DNA of 64,000 bases from Melitaea cinxia (Eukaryota > Arthropoda > Insecta > Lepidoptera > Nymphalidae): contig NC_059402.1 in NCBI RefSeq assembly GCF_905220565.1, positions 10,665,501-10,729,500 of the forward strand, read 5' to 3'. The notes under the pieces were generated by a model that saw only the letters and a program-made list of their open reading frames with translations, made no database searches and was not told the DNA's origin. Below, piece after piece: positions 54,245-64,000 of this stretch. A program made the position numbers and the translations under genes. The number at the start of each line of letters is the position of its first letter. Position 1 is the stretch's first letter.

Positions 54245-55477
54245 ATGCCAGTCTCAATTGATAGTAAAAGTGATGAAGAAAAAAACCAGGAAGATCAAAA
54301 TGCGTTTCCTTCCCCTTCACGAAAGTATGCTATATTGAGTACTCAAATTATATAAATAGCAAAAAAGCTTGTAAAAAAGTTATTAGTGACAATGATTTTT
54401 TTAAGATATTACTCTTTTTTTCTGTAATCCTCATTGTTATTAATTTCAGATCAAAACGAAAGTCAGCAATGAAAAGTAACCAATCAAAAATTACTCATAT
54501 GTTTGCCTACAAACGCAGTAGAAGTCCAGACGTAGATCATGAAAAAACGGAGTCTGTAAGAAAATTTTTGCCTTAATAATTTTAAAAATTAAAGTATAGT
54601 TAAATGAGTACATTTGTAAATAATTAAAAAAATCTGAGTTAGTTGACATTTTAATATCTTCCACAAAAAATATTATTATTATATTTAAATTACTCTAAAA
54701 CTGTAACCATGTGTAACTGAGGTAGGTCACAACAGGATATATCATGCTCAAAATCTGGAGCAGCCTGAACGGGCAGTACCTCCATTGCAGAAGATCAATA
54801 CTTAATAATACTTCTCTCAAGCAGTGTTGTGTTCCTGTGGTGGGTAAGGTCACCAGAGTTCTTAGGGGGATTGGGGGTACAGTTGGCCATGTGCTTGCGA
54901 TGCTTCTGGTGTTGCAGGCCCCTATAAGCTATGGTAATTGCTCACCATTAGGTGAACCATACTCTTGTTTTTCCGACCTAATTGTATAAGAAAAAGATGT
55001 CATAAAAAATACATATCTGTTTAACCATTAACAGTATTTAAAAAAAATTGTAGAAAAAAATTAAAATGGAATCAAAAAATATTTCTGATGCGAAAATGGT
55101 AGCCGATGATACTGATACTGATGAAACATCCAGTGATAAACAAAATATAGTACAATCTGATGATAATGATAATTCTGTTATATCTTCACCAAATAGTAAT
55201 GAAATCATTAAAGACAATGAGTTTAATAACAATTGTGAAACAACCGCTAAGACAAAAGGACACGAGATCCAAAATGAATTTAAAGTCAATAATGAAATAT
55301 CAGAAATTAAATCACTAAAGGATAATGAAAGTAGGAGTGATTTGCCTGATATGGAGAAATGTGATATTTGCGGACAATTTTTAAACAACTCTGACATAAT
55401 ATACTATCAAGGACATCCACAAGATGCAGTTGAAGAATTTATAGCTTTGACTAATGAAAAACTAGTTTTAGCGTCTG
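54245..55477 (+). CDS. DNMT1: DNMT1 exons 1-3: N-terminus with PCNA-binding box
   Basis: Exon 1 opens ATGCCAGTCTCAATTGATAG and encodes a short acidic leader. Exon 2 has [20 protein letters not shown], combining a basic patch and a PIP box (Q-x-x-I-x-x-M/F-F type). Exon 3 begins after TAG at 55051-55053 and continues in frame into the Asp/Asn/Ser-rich linker and the first RFTS cysteines. The ATG at 55066 is internal. Confidence 0.85.
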
Positions 55478-58400
55478 GTAAGATTAATTCTAGATTGTAT
55501 TTATGCTGATAATTTTATCTTTGAGAATATTAATATAAAGAGTTTTTATGTATTCTCTCACCGATTGTAATGTTTGATTTTGATTAATCAGAATTAGCAT
55601 TAACCTCAGGACATAGTATACCCAGGTGAAATCACATAATATGTGGACATATTATATCATTAAGTGATTTAATAGTTTTGCCAATTATGTACAAAAGCTA
55701 TAAGGCTAACTTTAGAGTCATGCTGAGCGTACGCCAACTACCAGGGACACGGTATTGAATATAAAGTATCGATACTGTAGTCATGAGTAGTATCGAAAAA
55801 AAAAGTATCATACTCATAAAAGTACCGAAACAAAAGTATCAATACTTCTAGGTTTTGAGTACAAACACAAAAGTACTCGATACTTAGATGTACTGATATT
55901 CAACTTCCAAAAAAAAGGTCATCGCTTCAAATTATCGTACAAATTTCAATCAACCAATACATCATTCTCATTTCCTTTTGATACAATACCTGCCAAAAAG
56001 TGCTCATTCAGTAAAAGTATCGAATGCAAAGTATTGAGTACAAAAGTATTGGTATTGAATGGTAATGTACTCGTTACTACAAATTATTGTTACTTTACGT
56101 GTCCCTAGCGACGACAGCTTAGCTTAGCTGCTTTTTGCAATGAGGATCTGTGCGAGACATTTTAGTATTGCCTGTAGGTATCGGAATGCTTGAGATTAAA
56201 GGTGTTCACTCAGCATGACCCTAAAACCTTCCCTGAATGCAGAGGCGCGCATGCGACGATAGATCCGAAGATCACAGCAAAATAATACTTTTATATATGT
56301 AATATTAGAATTTATTTCTTTATATACATAATAATAATATACTATGATGAGTAAGGTAGCCAGAGCTCCTGTAGAGGGTCAGAGGTAAGGTCGGCAACAC
56401 GCTTAGATACATCTAGTGTTGCAGATGTCTACCATAGCCTTAAGAGACTACAGTAATGGCTTTCAATCATGTAGGCCGTACGCTTGTTTGTCGATTCAAT
56501 GCTGATGGCTGTGTGGTTACGGCATTAAAGAATATAACCACACTCTCTTCCCGTAGGTGTCGTAAGAGGCGACTAAGGGATAACACAGTTCCACTATCAC
56601 CTTGGAACTTAAAAAGCCGACCGATGGCGGCATAACCATCCAACTACTGGCTTTGAAATACACAGGCCGAAGTCGGGTAGCAGCGTTTTCGGTGCGACAA
56701 AGTCAGCCCTGCGGTCACCAACCCGCCTGCCCAGCGTGGTGACTATGGGTAAAACACATGAGTTCACGCCATTTTTGGCTCGAACTTTTGGAGGCCTATG
56801 TCCATTATGGATTGCGATAGGCTGATGTGATGATGACTATACTGCGTTGACGCGTGACCGCGTGACGTGTACGCCCACTGAAGTGTTAGCACTGACCACC
56901 ATCTGCATTAACACCTTTATTCAGAAGTGTTATTCAGAAATGCTTCCCAGAAATTCATACACAGCTTATGATTAGAGCAATTTTAAAATCAGCCTAAAAT
57001 TGTAAAATTTCCTCAATAATGTAATTGAATTTTAGGTGAAGATGGTGATATAATGGAAAGACCGCAAACCAATATAACTGGATTTTCAATTTTTGATCAA
57101 CAAGGCCATTTATGCCCCATTGATGGTGGTCTTGTTGAAAATGATGTCAGAATATATATGTCAGGATATCTCAAATCTATTTGTTCTGAGTCACCTGATG
57201 TTGATGAAGAATCCATACCAGTGAAAGATGTTGGACCAATTATTGAATGGTAACATTGGTTCAGTAGCTTACTTTTTTAATGTTTTCAAATGTATGTTAA
57301 AATAAATATTCACCTACAGGTTTATCCATGGGTTTGATGGTGGAACGAAAAATTGCATTACACTGTCCACTGAATTTGGAGAATACAACCTGCTCAAACC
57401 TAGTACCGAATATACACCCTTAATGGACAATTTGTATGAAAAAATTTGGCTCAGCAAAGTAGTGGTTGAATATCTAGAAGAATATCACTACCTCCAACCT
57501 ACCTATGAAGATTTACTGGAAGTTATTCGAGAATGTACAATTCCAGATTTAGATGACAAAAAGATGTCAGAGGAAATGTTGCACAAACATGCTCAGTTTG
57601 TTTGTGACCAGGTTGTAAGCTTAGAAGCAGATGAAGATAATGAGCCCTTGATAACATTACCATGTATGAGAGAACTAATAAAGTTAATGGGTATTAAGTT
57701 TGGAAAAAGAAGAGTTCGTGCAAAAATTGATTATAAAAAGATAGATAAAAAAGCATGGACAAAAGCCACTACTACTCCACTTGTTAGGAAAACTTTTGAA
57801 AGTTTCTTTACTAATCAGCTAGACAAGACAAATCACGAACTTGTGTTAAGAAGGAAAAGGTGTGGTGTGTGTGAAGCTTGTCAACTACCAGACTGTGGAG
57901 AATGTAATGCATGTCGAGCAATGCTGAAATTTGGTGGGCATGGACGAACAAAAAAGGCATGTGTTAGAAGACTTTGCCCTAATATGGCTGTGCAACAAGC
58001 TGATGATTCAGAAATAGAAGATGAAGATGACTATCAACATATAGCAGAAAAACGTCAAATGGATAAAATTGATGATACTGTTCCAGTTAAGTTGACGGGA
58101 GCAAATACTAAAAAACTTAAATGGATAGGGGAACCTATTAAAGCAGATTCTACAAAAATTTACTACAAGAGAGTGGAGATTGATGGTGCAGAGCTTCAAG
58201 TGGGAGATTTTGTAATGGTTGAAGCATCACAAAGTAATATTCCAGCATTGGTTGCGAGAGTTACATACATCTGGAAAGAAATTATAAATCCTAAGTCTGG
58301 TTATTTCCATGGGGAAGTTTTCATAAGATCTTCTGACACTGTTCTGGGTGAAGTTGGTGATCCACGAGAAGTGTTCTTAGGTAATAGATGCTGCCACGGT

Positions 58401-61400
58401 GCACCTCTTTCGTCTATTTTAAGAAAAGCACATGTTGAAAAAAGAGACCCGCCAAAGGATTGGTTTAAATTAGGAGGTAAAGAAGTAGCTGATGAATACT
58501 TTGAAGATGATGGTAAAACATATTTCTATCAAAAATACTACGAAAGATTTACCGCGCGATTCGAAGATCTGCCAATAGATCCGGAGTGTCCAAATGATCT
58601 CAGGAAACACAGATTTTGTCCATCTTGCGAGCGCAAAACCAAGCGTGATGCGAAAGATATCCCGAAAGTATTTGGTAAATTATCAGAAAAAACTTCAGTT
58701 GTCTCCGAGGCAAACCGAAGTGAGTGGACAAGTGTAAGGTGGCGTGATCATGATTATAAGAAAGGCAGTGGTGTATTTCTAAAACCTGGGACTTTTAAAT
58801 TTAAAAATACCTACAATAATAACAATAATAGCAATGGAAAGTTTAAATTAGAAAAGGTCGATGAGGACATTTACCCAGAGTATTATAGAAAAAGTGATAA
58901 TTGTTTAAGAGGCTCTAATATAGATACTGGTGAACCATTTTGCGTTGGTTACATAGCCGCTATTACCGCAGCAAGTGAAGGTCCCCTAGTCGTACCTCAA
59001 GATATTTATATTAAAGTCAACATTTTGTATAGACCTGAGAACACGACTAATAGATTTCCACATCATGAAGATCTTAATGTAGTGTATTGGAGTGATGAAA
59101 TAAAGGAAGTATCGTTTTCGGCAGTCGTAGGTCCCTGTCATTTAGTTTATGTAGAAAACATTCCACAGAAAGATCATATATACGATTGGCTCGAAAAAGA
59201 CCCCTGTAGAATTTATTTTAGAATGGCTTTTAATAAAGCCACGGGTCAGATTGAAGATGTTCCGCAACAAGCGAAGAGCGTAGGACGCGGAGATAGGGGT
59301 AAAGATAAGGGAAAAGGTAAAGGCAAGTCGAGCAAACCTGTGGTTACTGATGTCATGACAACCCCAGAAACAAATATTAGACCTTTGAGGACTTTGGACG
59401 TGTTTGCTGGTTGTGGCGGTCTATCCGAAGGTTTGCATCAATCCGGCATCGCAGAGTGCAGGTGGGCGGTGGAAAATTTGGAAGCGGCAGCTCACGCGTA
59501 TTCTCTTAACAACAAAAACTGTATAATATTCAATGAAGATTGCAATGCGCTGTTGAAAGATGCAATGTCCGGGGCGACACACAGCGGAGGCGGTCTGAGA
59601 CTGCCGATGCAGGGAGAAGTCGAACTCCTCTGTGGCGGGCCTCCTTGTCAGGGTTTCTCGGGAATGAACAGGTTCAACTCGAGAGAGTATTCGAACTTTA
59701 AAAACTCGTTGGTTGCGTCTTATCTTTCATTCTGCGATTTTTATCGACCAAAATATTTTATACTCGAAAACGTGAGAAACTTCGTGGCTTTCAAGAAAGG
59801 CATGGTTCTGAAGCTGACGCTTCGGACACTGCTGGATATGGGGTACCAGTGCACCTTTGGAATCCTGCAGGCTGGCAATTATGGAGTTCCTCAAACGCGA
59901 CGGAGGTTAATAATATTAGCCGCGGCTCCCGGTTACAAATTGCCATTATATCCGGAGCCTACTCACGTCTTTAGTAGACGCGCATGTTCTTTGACTACCA
60001 CAATCGACGGTAAACGATTCGTTACGAACATTCAGTGGGATGAATCGGCGCCTCGGCGGACCTGCACGATCCAAGATGCGATGAGTGACCTGCCACAAAT
60101 ATGTAACGGGGCTAACAAGACCGAAATAGATTACGGATCTATGCCCGAGACTCACTTCCAGAGATTAGTGAGAAGCAGAGATGAGACAACCAGACTACGT
60201 GACCATATATGTAAAAACATGGCACCGCTCATACAAGCTAGGATGAGCAGAATACCCACAACCCCGGGCTCCGACTGGAGAGACTTACCGAACATATCAG
60301 TTACTTTATCAGATGGAACTAAATGCAAGGTAAGAAAACTTTTAGTGCACTAATATAAACATATAAACATATAATAACAAGTAGATATTTGTATAAATTT
60401 TAATTAAAAAGAAATTAATATCTAAAGGTTATTCAGTACAGGCTTATATTATTGGTAAAGATGTGTGACGACCGCTCTGGTGTCACGGTGCATGTGCCGT
60501 GTCGGCGGCGGGTTCGATTCCTGCTCGGAGTGGATAGTAGTGGTTATACAAATATTTATTTCCGGTCTGGCTGTTAGTCCTTGTAGATCTCCCCACCGTG
60601 CCTCGGAGAGCACGTTAAGCTGTCGGTCCCGTTTGTTTATCATGCACACCTGATAGCGATCGTTAATCATAGTAGGGAATATATTCGCCAACCCGCATTG
60701 GGTGCATGGTGGATTAAGCTTTAATCGAATCGGATCGGATCGGATCGGTGGTAGCTTAACTTTTACCTGAAATTAATAAATTCAGAGGCGATTCAAGAGT
60801 GCTTTTAAGTCTTAAAACTTTTAATAATTTTGTAATTGTCAAAACATTTTGAACTTTATTGAAGAATTCAACACTTTAGTTCTATGCAAGTTCATATATT
60901 TTTTACTTATTGAGTCCAGTTGTAACTAAAATAAGTTAGCCTCAAAATAAGCAACCATTAGGTAGATCTATGTAACAAGTAAGTGTATGATAGCGTCATG
61001 TGTGATCGAAAAACCGCCTCTGATTTTTAACAGCCGTAGTTCAAGCAAACGGAAATTGTAGCTATGTGTTATTCTATATCCCAAGCTATCTATGTACCAA
61101 GTTTCATTAAAACCGGTCCAGCAGTTTTTGCGTGCATAAGTAACAAACATACATAAAAAATACAACCAAATTGAGAACCTCCTCCTTTATTGGAAGTCGG
61201 TTAAGAAGTATTTGTACAATTTCTATTCTCGTGCAAGTGGGACAGAGCACCGCGTTCCCTTATAACAACTATATTCAAAGTTATACGTAATAAATTATAG
61301 TTTAAAAAAAACTAAAAAACCATGCTTTTATAGCTAATCAAACTAAAACGTAGAAAATAATTTTTAATTACAAAGATTTTATATTACAGTTGTAGAAGAT

Positions 61401-63711
61401 CGAACAATCAATCATAATTAATTACTTCAAAATAGAATTATAAGAAAATTTAAGTTATTAAGAGAATAATTCAATTCAGAGTAAAAAACGTGAGATGCAT
61501 TTACTATATTTTCATAACTTTTTACCAGAGCTGGGCACCGTTAATCAAATGGTTAGCTTCGTTAATCGCTATTACGCTAATACAAAAATTAGTTTCGTTA
61601 AACGTTAAAACGTTACATTTTAGAAGATTTAACGCAAGTTAAAGTTAATCGTTAATCGTTAACATATGCCTAAAAAAGCATTATCTGGGGGCACGGTAGT
61701 GCCCCCGCCAAGACGAGCCAAAAAAAAAAAACGAAAAGCACTACCTATCTTTTCTCGAAGTGCTTCGTCGTTTTTTTGAACCCCCATAACTTGGGTTTGG
61801 ATTATACTAGATAAACAAAATTATCGGAATATAATGTCAATAGTGGACTTATTAAACATATAAAGTTTCAATTACATAGCTCTTATCTTATACTTTAGAT
61901 TTTATTGATGTCTAAAAAACCCCGATTTCGTCACTCACTGATGATCATCAAAATTCTTAGAGTACTTCCTGAAGTCCCAGAAAGCTGAAATTTGGTATGT
62001 AAGCTAGTATTAGTACACAAACAAGAAAAAAATTCCAAAACTTGGAACTTTTACCCCCCAACCCCTTAAACTAGGGGATGGAAGTTTGTATGAGACTTCC
62101 GCAAATTTTGATGCTAGAGGTCTGAAAATTGATATAGGGACTCCTAGTTACTCCTTCTTATAAATAATAATAATAAAATACATAAAAAATAAAAATCGGT
62201 TATTAGTTTAGGTCGAAAATTTACATTGTGTAATTTTGGTATTTAAGTTTTGGCGGAGGTCCGTTTGCCTATCAGTTCAACATAAAATCAAAAACAGCGT
62301 GCTTAAACCGAATATGGTGAAGATTGGATGATATTTATGGTATAAAACGTGTCGGAAGTAAAATGCAGCTATAATATTGTCATAAGCAACTTACAAAAAG
62401 AAGTGAAATCCCACCAAAAACATTTTCATGTAAAATGTTGCCAAGACGAGATCATATGGCTCGCACTGTCAAAAAGTTATCAGATCTCATGTAGAGCCAA
62501 GCTTCTAACTCTACACGTCCTAAATCTACAAGCCCTAACTTCACAAACTCTACACCTTGTGTACCACCTACGAGTGCCGGCGCGCTCGACCAAACTTGTC
62601 GAAACCTGTTTTTCCCGCCGCGCGCGGTGCGTACTTCCATTGGGTTAACTGTTAACGGGTCCGTTAACCATTTTATAAGTTAGCTTAAAAGTTAATCCGT
62701 TACTCGAAGTGTTAACTTCGTTAATTAACTGTTAACGGATTAACGAGTTAATGCCCAGCTCTGCTTTTTACTATGTTTTTATAACTATCCGCACATAAAT
62801 AGTTACATACATACGTATTTATGTATGTCTGTAGTTACATACATACGTATTTATGTATGTATGTAGTTACATACATACGTATATTATATGTATATATAAT
62901 CACGCCTCTTTCCCGTAGGGGTAGGCAGAGACCACGTCTTTCCACTTGCTACGATCCTTACATACTTCTTTCGCTTCGTCCGCTTTCATTTTTCCTTTCA
63001 TGCATGCTCTTCGGTTTAGGGTACTCTTGACCTGTCCTTTTTTAATAGTTGCAAGTAGAATAATTGTTACATTTAATATATCAAGCACCCCACGCTTTCT
63101 ACTCTTAATTTAATTATTCACATTGCCTACCCTACCCCCGACACTATCCAGGAGATTTGGCTACTTTTCTCACCTCAGGATTACAACACTAATTGAGAGT
63201 AGTATTATTTAGCTCTCATCTGTGAGGTAGAGGTACTTTACCCAGAACGGGCTGCTCCAGATATTGAGCAGGATATTTCCCGATGAGTAAGATGAACATG
63301 TTGCTTTCTATTATTTTTTATAAAATTATACTCTACACCTACACCGTCAATATATCATCTCCTTTGCCCTAAGGTTGCCTGGAAGAGATTGCTCTTGAGC
63401 GATAAGGCCGCCTTTTGTACATTTTTTTTTTCTACAAATTATTGCTAATGTTGCTTGCTTATTTTATTTGTATGGTGTACAATAAAGTGTTAAATAAATA
63501 AATAAAAATAATATGTAATTTAATAAACAGGTGCTGCAGTATCGCTACGATGATAAGAAGAACGGTCGCTCGTCATCGGGCGCGAGGCGCGGCGTGTGCG
63601 CATGCGCGAGCGGCGGCGCGTGCTCGCCGTCCGACAAGCAGGAAAACACACTCATCCCCTGGTGCCTCCCGCACACCGCCAACCGGCACAACAACTGGGC
63701 TGGCCTCTACG
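54245..63711 (+). CDS. DNMT1: DNA (cytosine-5)-methyltransferase 1, 3'-truncated by the window edge
   Basis: Exons 54245-54324, 54450-54555, 55054-55477, 57036-57249, 57320-60329, 63531-63711; phases 2, 0, 1, 2, 0, 1 all agree, giving 1338 codons before the edge. Order: PIP box QSKITHMF (38-45); acidic linker; RFTS domain (about 160-390, [26 protein letters not shown]); CXXC finger (456-494, all eight Cys); BAH1 (~550-690); BAH2 (~790-940); [10 protein letters not shown] linker; catalytic motif I FAGCGG (970-975), PPCQ with nucleophile Cys1051, ENV with Glu1091, QTRRR (~1133); target-recognition region. Motifs IX and X lie to the right. The enzyme copies CpG methylation onto new strands at replication. 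No DMAP1-binding region precedes the PIP box. A 5-codon upstream frame lies at 54218-54235. Confidence 0.96.
54830..54985. repeat. dispersed repeat of the 20095 family
   Basis: GGTAAGGTCACCAGAGTTCT, CCTATAAGCTATGGTAATTG and ACCATTAGGTGAACC; in DNMT1 intron 2. Confidence 0.55.
55700..56226. mobile_element. nested MITEs in DNMT1 intron 3
   Basis: Outer ends TTTAGAGTCATGCTGAGCGT (about 55709) and its inverted partner near 56200-56224 enclose an inner element. The inner element starts CAGGGACACGGTATTGAATA (55741) and ends TACTTTACGTGTCCCTAG (about 56108), and is filled with GTATCGATAC/AAAGTACTCG-like units. Target duplications were not clear. Confidence 0.5.
56355..56835 (-). repeat. two dispersed repeats in DNMT1 intron 3
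   Basis: 56355-56490 belongs to the 20095 family (AGGTAAGGTCGGCAACACGC). 56530-56830 is an inverted relative of 19138 (CTTCCCGTAGGTGTCGTAAG … CGCCTGCCCAGCGTGGTGAC). Confidence 0.55.
60468..60725 (+). mobile_element. SINE, type B tRNA-like head
   Basis: Head GACCGCTCTGGTGTCACGGT, B box GCGGGTTCGATTCCTGC, body GTGCCTCGGAGAGCACGTTA, with a 3' truncation followed by four copies of GGATC/ATCGG. Confidence 0.75.
60965..61210 (-). repeat. AACCGACTTC-family fragment, reverse
   Basis: Ends AATTGAGAACCTCCTCCTTT and ATTGGAAGTCGGTTA; the rest carries CCGGTCCAGCAGTTTTTGCG, shared with many retroelement-linked repeats. Confidence 0.6.
61526..62763. mobile_element. hAT-type non-autonomous element with exact 8-bp target duplication
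   Basis: Ends CAGAGCTGGGCA and TGCCCAGCTCTG are perfect 12-bp inverted repeats, and CTTTTTAC occurs on both sides (61518-61525, 62764-62771). Subterminal regions are packed with GTTAA/TTAAC motifs (GTTAACGGATTAACGAGTTA and similar), typical of hAT transposase-binding regions. At 1238 bp it holds no transposase frame. Confidence 0.92.
62790..62890. repeat. tandem repeat, unit about 33 bp
   Basis: AGTTACATACATACGTATTT plus ATGTATGTATGT is repeated about two and a half times. Confidence 0.85.
62895..63510 (+). mobile_element. retroposon 3' end with A-rich tail
   Basis: Two pieces: 62900-63060 (CTCTTTCCCGTAGGGGTAGG) and 63360-63510 (GGTTGCCTGGAAGAGATTGC … AAGGCCGCCTTTTGTAC, ending in AATAAAGTGTTAAATAAATA). 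The second is the inverted partner of 6363-6480. It stops just before the exon at 63531. Confidence 0.6.
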
Positions 63712-63939
63712 GTAAACTTCGCACTCGGCTCGCGATTATCGAGAGATCGATTGCTTCCTACTAATTATAGCTTGTCTGAATGAGGCACAACGACTGGGCA
63801 TTTCTCTAAGGTGAGCTAAATTTCGCATTTAGCTTGCGATTATCGCGCAATCGATTGCTTTCTACTATAATTTGTCTGAAGGTACAATAATTTGGGCAGC
63901 CCTTTATGATGAGCAAAAAATAATAACAAAAAAAAAAAA

Positions 63940-63990
63940 ATATGTACAAAAGGCGGTCTTTTATCGCTAAAGAGCGACCTCTCGATTAAT
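63940..63990 (-). repeat. retroposon 3'-end fragment
   Basis: TACAAAAGGCGGTCTTTTAT and GCTAAAGAGCGACCTCTCG; same family as 6363, cut by the window edge. Confidence 0.5.
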
Positions 63991-64000
63991 GATGTGGTGG

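Noticed and set aside
55066..55509. DNMT1 beginning at ATG 55066
   Set aside because: Two upstream exons (54245, 54450) join in phase and supply a PIP box, as expected of DNMT1.
57423..60353. A 976-codon stand-alone methyltransferase gene
   Set aside because: It is the main DNMT1 exon: the frame is open to the acceptor at 57318-57319, and the last nine codons before the stop run past the donor at 60330.
62801..62885. CRISPR-like direct repeats
   Set aside because: Contiguous tandem copies without unique spacers, in an animal intron.

Overview
The window is eukaryotic nuclear DNA and almost certainly comes from a moth or butterfly (Lepidoptera). It is AT-rich, its genes are split by many introns with GT/AG borders, and it is crowded with repeats of types familiar from lepidopteran genomes. 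These include tRNA-headed SINEs, RTE/jockey/I-type retroposon scraps, a mariner, a hAT, TTAA- and TAA-flanked MITEs, and a very abundant element with AACCGACTTC termini. The species cannot be told from the sequence alone. There are no operons, CRISPR arrays or convincing tRNA/rRNA genes.

Four host genes can be reconstructed exon by exon. (1) 3321-36718, plus strand: a complete ZNFX1 orthologue (SF1 helicase, NF-X1 zinc-finger array, RZ finger). It has 26 coding exons whose phases all agree and which sum to exactly 6087 nt (2028 residues). (2) 41920-42954, plus: intronless KRR1, a small-subunit processome KH protein. (3) 45148-43034, minus: four-exon mitochondrial seryl-tRNA synthetase (SARS2), tail-to-tail with KRR1 and only 79 bp between the stop codons. 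(4) 54245-63711 and beyond the right edge, plus: DNMT1, the maintenance DNA methyltransferase, with PIP box, RFTS, CXXC, two BAH domains, a GK linker and catalytic motifs through the target-recognition region. The last catalytic motifs lie outside the window.

Layout: 1-3300 holds repeats and the upstream flank of ZNFX1. 3.3-36.7 kb is ZNFX1 with introns full of mobile elements. 36.7-41.9 kb is an intergenic tract with a decayed mariner, SINEs and an unidentified GC-rich island. 41.9-45.1 kb is the compact KRR1/SARS2 pair. 45.1-54.2 kb is a repeat graveyard that includes an RNase H-bearing retroposon tail, a near-perfect hairpin and the remains of an errantivirus-like (env-bearing Ty3/gypsy) element. 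54.2-64 kb is DNMT1 with a complete hAT-type element in its fifth intron.

No gene cluster that is plainly a new system was found. The most thought-provoking feature is that ZNFX1 and DNMT1, two factors tied in other animals to inherited silencing and RNA defence, lie about 17.5 kb apart. In addition, ZNFX1 introns contain opposite-orientation copies of one repeat that could fold into long dsRNA in its own pre-mRNA. Statements about function follow the named families; gene models are read by eye from splice phase and need transcript support.
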